A stretch of 64,000 nucleotides of DNA from Bidens hawaiensis (taxonomy: Eukaryota; Streptophyta; Magnoliopsida; Asterales; Asteraceae), in the NCBI GenBank assembly GCA_021521415.1, contig JAIQDT010009110.1:25619-89618 (forward strand), given 5' to 3'. This document shows, in pieces, positions 47,109 through 59,480 of the stretch. The notes under the pieces were generated by a model. The model made no database searches. It worked only from the letters and a program-made list of their open reading frames with translations, and had not been told where the DNA came from. A program made the translations under genes and the position numbers. Each line of letters opens with the position of its first letter. Position 1 is the first letter of the stretch.

Positions 47109-50100
47109 TGTCAGGTCTTGCACAGTTAGTAAGATACATAAGTGCTCCAATTGCACTGAGGTATGGTACTTCGGGACCAAGAATCTCTTCATTATCTTCG
47201 CAAGGACGAAATGGATCATTGTCAACATTGAGTGATCTAACAACCATCGGTGTGCTTAAAGGATTTGCTTTGTCCATATTGAAACGTTTTAGGAGTTTCT
47301 CAGTATAAGTTGACTGATGCACAAGTATCCCATTATGCATATGCTCAATTTGTAAACCAAGACAATATTTGGTTTATTCAAGATCTTTTATTTCGAATTC
47401 TTTCTTTAAAAGAGCAATTGCTTCATTAATTTCTTTTTGTGTCCCAATTAAATTTAGATCATCAACATACACAGCTATGATCACATATCCTGATATTGTC
47501 TTCTTGATGAAGATACATGGACAAATAAGATTATTTGTGTATCCTTTGCTTATCAAATAATCACTCAAACGATTGTACCACATCCTTCCAGATTATTTCA
47601 GTCCATACAAGGATCTTTGTAATTTGATGGAATACATTTCCTTAGGCTTTGAGCTTATTGCTTCGGGGAGTTTAAATCCTTCGGGAATTTTCATATAGAT
47701 GTCACTATCTAGTGTTCCATACAAGTAAGCTGTGACAACATCCATAAGACGCATCTCTAACTTTTTAGAGAATGCTAAGCTGATTAAATATCTAAACGTA
47801 ATAGCATCCGTAACAGAAGAATACGTTTCTTCATAGTCAATTCCTGGCCTCTGTGAAAAACCTTGAGCTACAAGTCTTGCTTTATATCTTGTAACTTCAT
47901 TTTTCTCATTTCGTTTTCTCACAAAAACCCATTTATATCCTACAGGTTTTATTGACTTTGGTGTAATGATAATAGGTCCAAAAACCTTTCGATTATTTAG
48001 GGAATTTAATTCAGCTTGCATGGCATCTTTCCATTTGTTCCAATCTTGTCGATTTTTACAATCATCTATAGATTTTGGTTCAGGGTCATTATTTTCTTCC
48101 ATGATATCACATGCCACAGAATAAGAAAATATATCATCAATATTTTCCATTTCATCTCGATCCCACATTATATGTGATTTACCATAGTTTATTGACAATT
48201 CTTTATTGGAATCATTTATTTCTTCCTGAGGAAATGTTATATCATTTATTCTTTCCTGAGGGAAGGTTTTGTCAATCATTCCTTCCTTAGGGTCAGTATC
48301 CTTCTCAGAACCCTTTCTTTTTCGATGATTTTTATCCTTTGAACCGATTGGCCTTCCACGTTTTAAACGTTTTTGAGATTCATGAGGTGCATTATTATGG
48401 TTTTGCTTGCTTGGAATCTCAACTCGAGCTGGAGCATTAGCAGCTGGTATATGAGATTTAGTGACCCTGTTTATATCAGTAAATGCATCAGGTAACTGAT
48501 TTGCAATTTCTTGTAGATGTATTATTTTTTGAACCTCTGTCTCACTTTGTTTTGATCTTGGGTCTAGGTGTAAAAATGATGGCACACACCATAATATATC
48601 TCTTTCTTACTTTTTCATTTCTCCCCCTAATGCCGGGATCATTGTCTCGTTAAAATGGCAATCAGCAAAACGTGCTGTAAATACATCACCTGTTAAAGGT
48701 TCAAGGTATCTTATGATGGAAGATGTTTCATATCCAACATATATTCTCAACCTTCTTTGGGGACCCATTTTTGTGCGTTGTGGCGGTGCAATAGGAACAT
48801 ACACAGCACACCCAAAAATTCTAAGATGAGAGATATTTGGCTCATTTCCAGAAACAAGTTGCGTGGGAGAGTATTTATGATTTGCACTTGGTCTCACACG
48901 GATTAATGATCCAGCATGCATAATTGCATGACCCCAAATAGAAACAGGGAGTTTTGTCCTCATTATTAATGGTCTAGCTATTAGCTGTAGGCGTTTGATC
49001 AACGACTCGACTAAGCCATTTTGTGTGTGTACATGAGCAACAAGGTGTTCTAAAACAATCCCCACAGACATGCAATAATCATCAAAAGCATGTGATGTAA
49101 ATTCTCCCGCATTATCAAGTCTTACTCTTTTAATGGTATAATCCAGAAAATGTGCACGTAATTTGATAATTTGAGCAAGAAATTTTGCAAAAGCAACATT
49201 ACGAGTCGATAATAAAGAGATATTAGACCATCTGCTGGATGCGTCTATTAAGACCATGAAGTATCTAAATGGTCCACATGGTGGATGAATTGGTCCACAT
49301 ATGTCACCTTGAATTCTTTCAAGAAACATTGGTGTTTCTTTATCGACTTTTAATGGCGAAGGCCTTGTAATTAATTTTCCAAGAGAACAAGATGTACATT
49401 GAGACATTTTATCTATTTTGTGGATCTTTTGACCTTTCAGTGGATGCCCATGTGTATTTTCAATGATCATTTTCATCATTGTGGATCCTGGATGGCCTAA
49501 TCTGTCATGCCATAAGTTTATGATACCAGAATCGCAACAATTTTCTTTGACTGCCATATGTGCTTGAGGCACATTTATATATGTATAATGCTAACCAAAA
49601 TGGAGCATTGGCAATTTTTCCAATATTTGATCTTTGCTTATGATATGCAAATATTTTTCATTACTAACAGTCCTTGACTGAGTATCATATCCATTATGAT
49701 ATATGTTTCTGAAACTCAAAAAATTTCTTGTTGATTTTAGAGAAAATAAAGCATTTTCTATTTTGAGCTTTGTACCATTTGGTAATGCTAAATTAGCTTT
49801 TCCCACTCCTTCTATCAAGTTTGTAGGACCTGATATTTTATTCATGATCCCTTTTCCCACTCCTTATAAAAATATTTTTTAGATATAAGTATAATATGCG
49901 TGGCTCCACTATCCGCTATACATATATCTTCTTCATTTGTTTGATCTTGTGCTCCGGTGATTTTCATTTTAAATCTTGAAAAATATTAAGAAAAAATAAT
50001 AAGTGTATAACGAATACATATGATATTTTAATAAGAACTTTATTTAATTGAAACACAAGTAGTACATGAAAGAGGAACTACATAATTAAAGATAATAAGA

Positions 50101-51193
50101 ACACACTTAATAATTGCATCTAATTATAGTAGTCAAGCAACTTTGTTTCAAAGTTCCACCTCAAAGTCTTCAACGCTCAGCTCAGCATTGATATTATTAA
50201 AGTTATCAACATGGTTCACTTCTTTCTCTTTTCCTTTTAGAGAGGCTTGGTACAGTTCACACAGATGTGGAGCTGTGCGACAAGCCTTTGCCCAGTGGTT
50301 TGTACTTCCACATCTAAAACATGAAGTGCCATTGTTTTCGGACCTATCAGTTTCATTCCATTTATTTTGGTGGTTGGAATTGGTATTGTGTGGGACATGA
50401 TAATTATTGGCTCTCTGGTTACGACCACGGCCACGGCCACGACCACGACCGTAAGAATTATTGTTCCATTTGAATGAAAGCTTACGATCATTAAAATGTC
50501 TTTTGTCAAAATGACCACGGCCACGTCCACGGCCTCGTCATCGACTTTGTTCCCATTTATGACCAGAATTTTTATGAGAACTTTTGTGAGCAACATGTGC
50601 TTCTGGTATTGCTAATGAACCCGTGGGACGAGATTGATGATTTTTCATCAATAATTCATTATTTTTCTCTGCTACAAGGAGCAATGCATTTTGATCAGAG
50701 TATCTCCTAAAATTCTGCAAACGATAATGTGTTTGCAAGTTTATGTTTGATGCATGAAACGTGGAGAAAGTTTTCTCTAACTTTTCTTCCTCTGTTACGG
50801 GATACCCACAAAATTCTAGCTTTGAGTAAATTCGGTATAAAGAAGAGGTGTAATCATTTACCCTCTTAAAATCTTGGAACCTAAGACTGTTCCATTCATT
50901 TCTAGAAGTAGGAAGTAAAACTTCCCTTAGATGACCGAATCTGCTTTTCAAATCTTCCCATATCATATATGGGTTATCATAATTAAAATACTCATGCTGT
51001 AGTAATTCATTAATATGTTTATGGATGAAAACATCAGCTCTTGCTTTATCTTGGTTAGAGCAATCATTGTATTCTTGGATTGTTTCTAACACATCCATAG
51101 ATTTTAAATGTCTTTTGACATTTGCTGTCCAAGACATATAATTTTCTCCAGAAATGTTGAGTGCAGGGAATTCGAGTTTTGCTATATTTGACA
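47109..51193 (-). pseudogene. Copia B gag-pol polyprotein, multiple stops
   Basis: Start Met at about 51193 (MSNIAKLEFPALNISGENY). Domains on the minus strand: gag; RGRGRG-rich linker and CCHC knuckle CFRCGSTNHWAKAC (about 50280-50325, after an in-frame stop at 50538); protease/pre-integrase region (49860-49591); integrase (49572-48607) with DICGPI, LIDASSRW and NGLVESLIKR; reverse transcriptase (48585-47109) with KARLVAQGFSQR and YVDDLNLIG. In-frame stops lie at about 50538, 49591, 48607, 47593 and 47374; no frameshift is needed to follow the protein. The last codons (CARPDM) run into a stop supplied by the gypsy LTR at 47104-47106. It is older than element A by number of lesions. Confidence 0.92.
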
Positions 51194-51547
51194 TTTTGTT
51201 TCTAAACATAATAGAGCAAATAATAAGATAAATATTAGAATCCATATATATCAATCAACAATGAGATACAATACATTGGTAGAGCTATAAACATATAAAA
51301 GAAAAAGAAAATGCCGAAATCTTCAGATGGGAGATTAAAAATTAGAATGAGAAGTAGTATAAGCATTATAGTGACCAACAGCAAAACCGGGTGAATCATT
51401 TTGAAAACTTTATCTTGGATAAATTTAATAAGAAGAATGTTTGTTGTAAATGAAATGGGGTTAATAATTGGTTATTTATAGTGAAAATTTATAACCGTTT
51501 TACAACGGCTATATTACCGTTTTATAACGGTAACATTACCGTTTGTA

Positions 51548-51578
<31 letters not shown>

Positions 51579-51896
51579 TTAATTATTTTAAAGTAAGATA
51601 ATAAATACAGTTTATTTTATAAAATATATAATTATTATGCTTAATAATAAGAATAAAATTGTTAGTGTAAATAAATCTAACTTTTAAATGATATATTAGT
51701 GTGCATATAAAAATTAGAATGGTTATCAAATTTTAATAACAATGTTTATACACATTATTGTTATTACTTATTATATGTATATGCATAGATATATTTTCAA
51801 TGTACATAATTAAAGAAGTGTTTATGATGCTTATGTAGATACCTTTGTGTCTATTACCTTTCTTGATTAGGATATAAGCGGCTCGTGCTGATAACG
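51194..51896 (-). other. Copia B 5' leader and primer-binding region
   Basis: A 700-bp leader. Directly inside the LTR the minus strand reads CGTTATCAGCACGAGC, the primer-site phrase seen in several plant copia elements. Three repeats related to taccgttttataacggtaac lie near 51500-51545. Confidence 0.7.
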
Positions 51897-52140
51897 TGTT
51901 ATAATATCACCACAATTATAAGAATATTGAATATGATTATGAAAGAAAGATGATAATAGCAAATATGAGAATGTGTCTCGGATAATCTTTACCCTTTTAT
52001 TTACATGATATATATATTACAACAACTATACTATTTAGAAGACAAGATTGTATAATTGGTAGACAAGGTCATATAATTGGCCTTTGAAATTTGGTGTCAT
52101 ACAATATTGTCGGCAAGGTTGTCGGTGGTGATTCATAACA
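51897..52140 (-). repeat. Copia B 5' LTR (244 bp)
   Basis: In minus orientation it starts TGTTATGAATCACC and ends GGTGATATTATAACA, with matching inverted termini. The short length fits Ale/Retrofit-like copia lineages (inference). The outer flank reads ttcct; the partner flank is lost. Confidence 0.82.
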
Positions 52141-52962
52141 TTCCTCGGTTTGTTACTTTCATTTGTTGTTACTTTCACGAATAGGTTGGATATTTTGACG
52201 ACAAACTAACACACCATAATCAACATCAATTGCCCACAATGGGATCACATGGAAATTACACCTTTTTTTAACACCTTAATAATTAATACCATTGAGCTAC
52301 AATCTTTGGTGATTAATAGTTAGTTTAATCTTGGAAGTTAATCCCTGACTAACCAACATTTTTTCCTTGATTATTATATCAATCGAAAACTAAAATGAGA
52401 AAATAGGTTTGACTCTTTATCTCATTGTCTCGGCTACATCCAATACATAGGTGTTTGCACGCACGCACGCGTACACACATATAAATATTATTGAATTGAT
52501 AGTGTACTCTCATTTTGCAAAACTTTAAGCTTTCAACGTTCCAAGATGGCCAATATTGACTGAATACAATCGTTGGATTAAAAATTTTTGAATATAAATA
52601 TTGATTTTTAAACTTTAGATTTTATAGAATTTTTTAACATAAAAACTAACTCCACTTCTAAAGCATTGCACATTATCTTTTGTTGACGACGAGACTTAGC
52701 TCGCATTCTTGAAAAACCAAAGCGTTATTTAATACCTTAACACTACTAAGACAAACACTCTTTACTCTTATAAATGAGATGGCTTATCAGAAACCTTATC
52801 AATGAATTAATAGTTTCAATATTATTTATTTAATCCAACTTTGGTGTCATAATAAATTAATAACCTCTTTTAGACCTCCTAGCTTACACACCTCTTAATC
52901 TATACATATATCCAACATTAGAATAAAACTCGGAATAACTTATACCAAGTGTTGTGGAGATT
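52141..52962. other. Intergenic stretch between copia B and the CACTA element
   Basis: No genes or matched repeats. A short (CACG)n-like patch lies at about 52457-52472. Confidence 0.45.
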
Positions 52963-53627
52963 GTTCACTACTAAAAAAACTTGACCTTTTCCGACAAAGA
53001 AATTCATAGGTAAATTGTTGGAAACGTTGATTAGCGAGAAAATACCGATGAAATGTGTTTGTTGGAAAAAACCTCCTAGGAAAAACTTTTTCGAGTAATT
53101 TCCCGCAAATCTTCTCACAAAATACCGACAGTTATGGTTTGTAGCTACCTTTGAGACAAATTACCAAGGACAATATTTTTAGATTATTCCAATCATTTAA
53201 CAAGAAACTAGTCACAAAACATAATTTTATTAATCATAAAAATTAAGTCATAATAACAATTAATTTTATTTTATTTTCGATGAGCTTTCGACAAATCACA
53301 TTAATTAAATATAAAACAATTTTAAATGTACAGACCAACTTCCGACAAAAAATTATTTTATTATTATTTTTTTGTTTTATTTTTACAGATGAAATTCCGA
53401 CAAAAATTATTTTTTAATTATTAGTTTTTTTTTCTGAAAAAAAAAACTAAATTATTTCTTCCAAATATCTAATAGAAAAAGCTAAATTTCCAGATAAACA
53501 AAAACATTATTTAGATTAAATCTTTTACAATAACCAAACAAAATACTATACCATTTGTTTTAACGGGTCAAAATATCAAACAAAATAACATAAGTTTAAC
53601 ATGTCAAAATACCAAACAGTAAACAAA

Positions 53628-55259
53628 CTACTTATCGGCAAATTTTTTCATAATTTTTTGCAGTTTCATGCGTTCAGCCCGCTCTTTTTCGTGCTCGGCC
53701 CGCTCTTTTTCTAAGTTTCTTTCCATTTGTCTTTGTAGCCTCTCACGTTCGGCCAGTTCTATTTCCGCTTCTCTTGCCATTTCTGCCAAACGGTTTTCCA
53801 TGTTTTGTCGAGCCTCTGTTTCTTGTTCTAACTTGGCTTTAACATCTTTGACCTATAAATCGTTTAAAACATATATAAGAATGCATAATATATATAAGTT
53901 TACAAACTGTAATTCTAATCAAAATGCACAATAATAATCAAAATGCAGTACAATCTATCTGTGTATGTAAAACAAACAAATGACAACAATGGTCACAATT
54001 TAAACAGCAAATTACCATGGTGCCCCTAGTCATTTATACAACAGATCACTATGGTGTCCATAATTTACACTATAATGTAACAAAAATGGCTTACCTAATA
54101 CTATAAAACAAGTAAATGACTAAAAAAGGTGCATGTCAAACCTAAACTATGTCGGTAACAAACTGAGATCATGTTCGTTTGACCATGAATGTAAACAAAA
54201 AGTTCACACATACCTAAAAAATATGACGACAAACCTAAAATGCCTCAACTGAAAATATGTGACTTTACAACAATAATAATAATAATAATTATTATTATAA
54301 TTATAATAATAATAATAATAACCATACCTCCTGCGACTGTCGAGAATCACCATGTGAAATAGACCCGCAAAGTGATGATTGTGACCCGCTCACCACAAAA
54401 CGTGGATCAGAAGATCCTATCCCAAACATCCGGCCACAAGTTTTGAAATGCAAACGCTCCCACACAGCAAACTCATCCCGATCTGGATTCTGATCGTTTT
54501 CTGGCCCGTACTCCTTCACAAGTTCTTTGTGGAACAATGTCTACATTTTCATCAATAAAAAGCAAGTCACATTGTAATCAAAGTTAATACAATAATTATA
54601 TATATATATATATGATAACCTACAAAGGATTCTTTTGATCGTGTTGTGACGAACTCTAACTGCTCCAGGTCATTAATATTGATTTCCCCATCGCGCAATC
54701 TCTTTTTAGTCTCTTTGGTGGCGTGGGTATCAACGAAGACAAATTCGTAGCCAACGGGTCCTCCCTTTCGTTTCTCCTACATAAATATTGATAAGGGTTA
54801 AACACATTTTTCTTTGTGTTATTATAATTATGGTTTATTTCATTATTATAGGTTTGGTTCTGGACGTGTTCATAGGAGTGCTGGTCAAATATTAGATCAA
54901 AAACTCGGTATATTCACCAAGATCTTCATCGCATCTTCACCCACATGTTGAGACAGTACGGGGTTTGAACATTCTTCGATGTCCATAGCTTCATCAGGAT
55001 ACCTTTCACCATGCGCGTGCCATAACTGAAAGTCTTTCATGAATCCGTTGGTAAAGAGATGAATTTGAACTTCAACTCTCGTTTTGTAGTAGCAAATTTT
55101 GCATTTACTACACGGACACCTAATTTTTCCATTTTCTATGTTGGTTGCATTTTCGTATGCAAAATCCAAGAAATAAGAGATAACTTGTTGAAATCTCATA
55201 TTGAAAGAACCATTTGTATTGGTTTTCATTGTGTACATCCATTCTCTTTTCAAACTCAT
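53628..55259 (-). CDS. Chimeric CACTA transposase-type protein, four exons
   Basis: Minus-strand exons 54918-55259, 54624-54776, 54328-54540 and 53628-53852, all GT-AG and all phase 0, join to 933 nt (310 residues plus TAG) without a stop. Exon 1 is a transposase-associated domain (REWMY; FLDFAYENAT; KIRCPCSKCKICYY; VQIHLFTNGF; W.AHGE), normally the N-terminus of the CACTA catalytic transposase. Exons 2-3 match the plant Ptta/En/Spm (Transposase_24) type (GPVGYEFVFVDTHATKETKK; LFHKELVKEYGPENDQNPDR; AVWERLHFKTCGRMFGIGSS). Exon 4 is a 75-residue Arg/Glu-rich coiled coil. The catalytic region expected between the first two parts is missing, so this looks like a deletion fusion that kept an open frame. 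Role inferred: DNA binding at the subterminal repeats. The exon joins are predictions; exon 1 could also be a separate remnant. Confidence 0.7.
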
Positions 55260-55717
55260 TTATTTTTACATATTAACTAAAATTCCACTAACTGTTAGAA
55301 CTTATAAATAAAAATACACATACATACTAACCTAACATTAAAATAATATATATACATACTAACTTAACAATAAATACATACATATATGTACTGACCTAAC
55401 TATAAATATATACAAATAAAACATGTTAACAACATTTATATAGACACATATAGGCCTGTACGTTGTCATCCCTATCCTTAAATATAAAAGCACATTTCAT
55501 TACAAAAGGGTCTATATATTAAAAGCTAGCTGTACACCAAATAAAACAGATGAAACAAATAAACCGATCTTGGTTATTTCTTTTTAAAGTTTAAACAAAT
55601 TATAGATCATAGGATTTTTTTAAAACTGACTGCTACTTGTAGTCTATGCATTCTCTGAGTAGATTGGGTAATCATACTTGTTTGAAGTTCAATTAAATGA
55701 TGATATTATTTGTGTGA

Positions 55718-56622
55718 TGTAGAAACATGAAATGAATCTGACCTGATCCATGACGATGTTCCCCGGTCTTCGAGATGAACGAACCACGACTCGATCTTCT
55801 TCTCCGGTAGCTTAAGATCTGCAATGGTTTTTGGGGGTGTGGAGGTGACTGCTAAGAAATATCAAGAATCTCTTGTTTACAGACACAAAAATGGTTATGG
55901 TGGTGGCTCTTCTTGAGAACAACCCACCTCTAATAAGGAGGTGGAGACCTCCTTATATAAGGAGCCTCATGGCCACCATCATGGTACCCTAATGGGCCTA
56001 GCCAGTTAGGGTTACCTCCACAAAACCCCCTCAGCCCAATAATATTGTATTAGTCCATATAATAAAATAAGCCAGACATAATACAATATTATTGGGCTGA
56101 GGGGTATGGTACATACGTTAACGCATAGACTACAACTACAAGTAGCAGTCCAATAATATTGTATTATGTCTGGTTTAGTACCATACCCCTAAGCCCAATA
56201 ATATTGTAGTCTATGCGTTAACGTATGTACCATACCCCTCAGCCCAATAATATTGTATTATGTCTGGCTTATTTTATTATATGGACTAATACAATATTAT
56301 TGGGCTGAGGGGGTTTTGTGGAGGTAACCCTAACTGGGCTAGGCCCATTAGGGTACCATGATGGTGGCCATGAGGCTCCCTATATAAGGAGGTCTCCACC
56401 TCCTTATTAGAGGTGGGTTGTTCTCAAGAAGAGCCACCACCATAACCATTTTTGTGTCTGTAAACAAGAGATCCTTGAGATTTCTTAGCAGTCACCTCCA
56501 CACCCCCAAAAACCATTGCAGATCATAAGCTACCGGAGAGGAAGATCGAGTCGTGGTTCGTTCATCTCGAAGACCGGGGAACATCGTCATGGATCAGGTC
56601 AGATTCATTTCATGTTTCTACA
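55718..56622. mobile_element. Head-to-head LTR palindrome (inverted-LTR element)
   Basis: It starts TGTAGAAACATGAAATG and ends with the exact reverse complement, flanked by a perfect 5-bp duplication, tgtga (55713-55717 and 56623-56627). The arms 55718-56134 and 56205-56622 are inverted copies of one 417-418-bp LTR differing at about six sites; the 70-bp centre (56135-56204) is not palindromic. Each arm has a TATA box (tatataagg) facing outwards and ends ...TTTCTACA. LTR elements normally have direct LTRs. Here both outer ends are the same LTR end, yet the TG...CA termini and 5-bp duplication show integrase-type insertion. No coding capacity. Confidence 0.85.
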
Positions 56623-56627
56623 TGTGA

Positions 56628-57289
56628 CAAATTGACTCAACAATTCTAATTTCTAACAACCATCAAGATTTGAATTTTGAAGGCCATGTCACTCTTTAAA
56701 CATGATTAGAGTTACAAACTTCTCAACTTTTTATTTATGGTTCATGTAAAACATACTGCTGTTTTTTTTATTTATGACAATTAACTATGTTTGTTGGATT
56801 TTATTCACCCGAGGTCTCTGCTTCTGAAATAGATAGTTTAATAACATGTTAGTCTCTAATGAGATACTCTGTCAATAAAGTCTAAATTGTTTCAAAAAGA
56901 AGGCACGAAATCATCATCTCTAGAATACGCTACTACAGAATTCAACTTTAAACAACTTATCCACAAGAAAACTTAAAAATTTGCTTGCTAACAAGTAATT
57001 CGGCTACAAGAGACGTACCTCGAAAAGGATTACGCCACAACAAAACCTCAAGCGATGTCCACAATACGATGCAGCGAGATGGGAATTAGGTGGTAGGAAG
57101 AGGCGGCAAGGGTTTTGTGAAGTGAATGAAGGCTCCAGGGTTTTGATTTTGGGAGATACTTAGCGCCAAGGGTTTCAATTTGGGGGGAAACTTAGCGCCA
57201 ACTGGTTTTAGTGCTAGGAAATATCTAGAGTTTTAGGTTTTTCACTCTTTGCCTTGATAAATGTTATTATGCAAACTATAACAAATGGA
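56628..57289. other. CACTA interior, right of the palindrome
   Basis: AT-rich. At 57050-57230 a moderately GC-rich patch (gcgccaagggttt repeated as gcgccaactggttt) occurs. No gene recognised. Confidence 0.4.
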
Positions 57290-57355
57290 GTTCTGGTTCA
57301 AGTGGTAAGCTTTGTTTGAGTTGTTGGGGTGGACGTTAGTTCGTAACCCACCCTT
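57290..57355 (+). other. tRNA-like A and B boxes in the CACTA element
   Basis: TGGTTCAAGTGGTAAGC (57294-57310) and agttcgtaaccc (57338-57349) resemble RNA polymerase III A and B boxes at tRNA-like spacing. It may be the head of a degenerate SINE. No cloverleaf, so not a tRNA gene. Confidence 0.35.
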
Positions 57356-57529
57356 AACACTAACTTTTTAGAAAAAAACATTATCGCTATTTTATCGGAA
57401 ATTTTTATACTTTCCGACAAAATAAATAAAAATATATATTATCAATTATAAAATAAAGGAATATTGTACATAATTGACGGAATAGCAAACAGCTATAGAA
57501 TTATATAAAATATACGAAAAAAGTATATA

Positions 57530-58145
57530 CAACTCACACACTTATACGCGTACATACGTTAACGCATGCGCGCACACAATCAATCATATGCATATATATT
57601 CATACAGCAAATACATGCTCTATGGCTAAACATTGTGGAGTAACGTCGGGGCGCCACCACCATTCATGTTAGAGCCGTGTGCCACGTCAACCGACCCCCC
57701 CCACCCCGTTTTTCTACTAGCACACACACTTATACATATGCAATACTTTTAGACATACACATACACAACTGACACATATGCACACACACACATAGACACT
57801 CCTACACATACACACATGTACACATACATGCAATAACACATACACTTACACACATAAACACTCCTACACGTACATACACTAACACATATGCACGAACGCA
57901 TACAAATATACATGCTTATAGCAGACGATCATTATACATATGCCTATACTCATACACATACATACAATAACACACGCACTAACACAAACAACAGTACGAC
58001 ACACACATGTGTCATATACACATACACTACTAACGCATATGCATACACACACTCATACACATACAATCATTCCTACCATACGCATACACACTGCTACACG
58101 TACATACATTAACACATATTCACACACATGAACGCATATGCACAT
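57530..58145. repeat. AC-rich degenerate simple repeat
   Basis: A tract built of acacatacac-type words, with a longer unit (cacgtacataca, then taacacatatgcac) recurring near 57550, 57866 and 58096. His/Thr-rich frames of 63-74 codons here are repeat by-products. Confidence 0.8.
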
Positions 58146-58924
58146 ACAAATATGTATACACTTTATGTAAATAAAAATATAATTCATACTTATTAAATTT
58201 TTATTTTTTAATAGTGTGTTCACAACAATAATATTCTTTTATTACTAAAGTATTTAATTATTAATTTTATTTTAAATGATAAATTATGTTTTAGAAATTT
58301 ATATAAAATATTATTACTTATAATTAATATGTTAATATACTAAAGTATTAAATTATTGCTACTAGTAAAATAATATATTTTTTCTTTTTTTTTTTTAAAT
58401 AATCGAGTAGATTTGTTGAAAGTTTAATAAAATAACTTAAATAAATTGTTCTAACATTTGTCGGAAAGTTAAATATTTCCGACCATGTTCCGATAAAAGT
58501 TAAAAAATTTTAAATTCTCATTTATTTTGTTGATTGATTAGATTTATAATTGTTCATAATAGATAAAAATAATAGTATTTATAACATTTGTCGAACAATT
58601 GTCGGAAGTCTTTTAATGTTTTCGACCAGTTTCCGACAAAACTTAAAAATATTATTATTTTTCTTATGTAACTTATTAGATTTTAGTTATTAAGATATAA
58701 ATGGCAAATTTGTCGGTAAAATGCCAAAATCGTTTGAATACTACCGACAGAATTACGAGAAATATAGTTTGTAGGTACTTTTTCGGATGATTGTCGGAAA
58801 AATCATTGTTTATTTTTCTACTTTTTTTGTCGGAAACTTTCCGCTGATATGTGAGAAATTGCTTTTGTCGGTATTTTGTGGAAAAAATTTGTAGGAAACT
58901 TTCCCTTTTTCTAGTAGTGGTTGG

Positions 58925-59480
58925 TGCGGCACACATCTACCACGCAAGTAAGATCGGCGTCAAACACCACTAGACACCATGTTAAGTCGGGGCGTCATCA
59001 AGAAGCCACGTCAAGGGAGCGGCGAGCCTCAATAAAACCCCATCACCATCATCACAATTTCTGAGTGTTTCTTATTGATCCAACCATGACCATCATCTCA
59101 ATTAACAACCCCCCCCCCCCACACACACACACACCCCACCACCACCACGCAAGTAAGGTTGGCATCAAACACCACTACACACCATGTGAAGCTGGGCACC
59201 ATCAAGAAGTCGCGCCAGGGAACGACGCCTCAATAACACAACATCATCATCATTATAGTTTATGAGTGTTTCTTATTGATCCAATCTAGACCGTCATCTC
59301 AATTAACCAAACACTCCTCTTATCCACCACACAAGTAAGCTCGGCATCAAACACCATTACACACCGACTATGTGAAGGCAGGCGCCATCAAGAAGCCACG
59401 CCAAGGGAGGGGGTCTCCATTACACATATCACAATTATTACAATTTATGAGTGTTTCTTATTAATCTAATTATTACGATT
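58925..59480. repeat. Three diverged tandem repeats of 180-200 bp
   Basis: Each unit contains ccacgcaagtaag, then gcatcaaacaccac, then catcaagaagccacg and gagtgtttcttattgatcca. Units start near 58938, 59143 and 59322. The first unit borders the CACTA insertion, which therefore landed in an existing array. A C run and (CA)n lie at 59109-59135. Confidence 0.75.

Larger units (their letters stand above)
47109..52140 (-). mobile_element. Ty1/copia retrotransposon B, 3'-truncated by the gypsy insertion
   Basis: 5' LTR at 51897-52140, leader, gag-pol down to 47109, then abrupt switch to gypsy LTR. RNase H and the 3' LTR are absent from the window. It is a different copia lineage from element A, with a short LTR, an Arg/Gly-rich gag tail and a primer site beginning ...TTATCAGCACGAG. 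Confidence 0.9.
52966..58919 (-). mobile_element. CACTA (En/Spm-type) transposon, 5.95 kb
   Basis: The ends are CACTACTAAAAAAACTTG and, inverted, CACTACTAGAAAAAGGG, flanked by the 3-bp duplication gtt (52963-52965 and 58920-58922). Subterminal regions contain many copies of ttccgacaaa on the left and its complement on the right, the usual transposase-binding repeats of this superfamily. It encodes one chimeric gene (53628-55259) but no Transposase_21 catalytic core, so it is probably non-autonomous. A palindromic LTR element (55718-56622) is nested inside. Confidence 0.93.

Noticed and set aside
50237..50596. 119-codon minus-strand frame with repeated Val
   Set aside because: Shadow frame of the RGRGRG-rich gag linker and zinc knuckle of copia B, which is read in another frame.
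57888..58131. His/Thr/Tyr-rich frames
   Set aside because: Direct translation of an AC-rich simple repeat.
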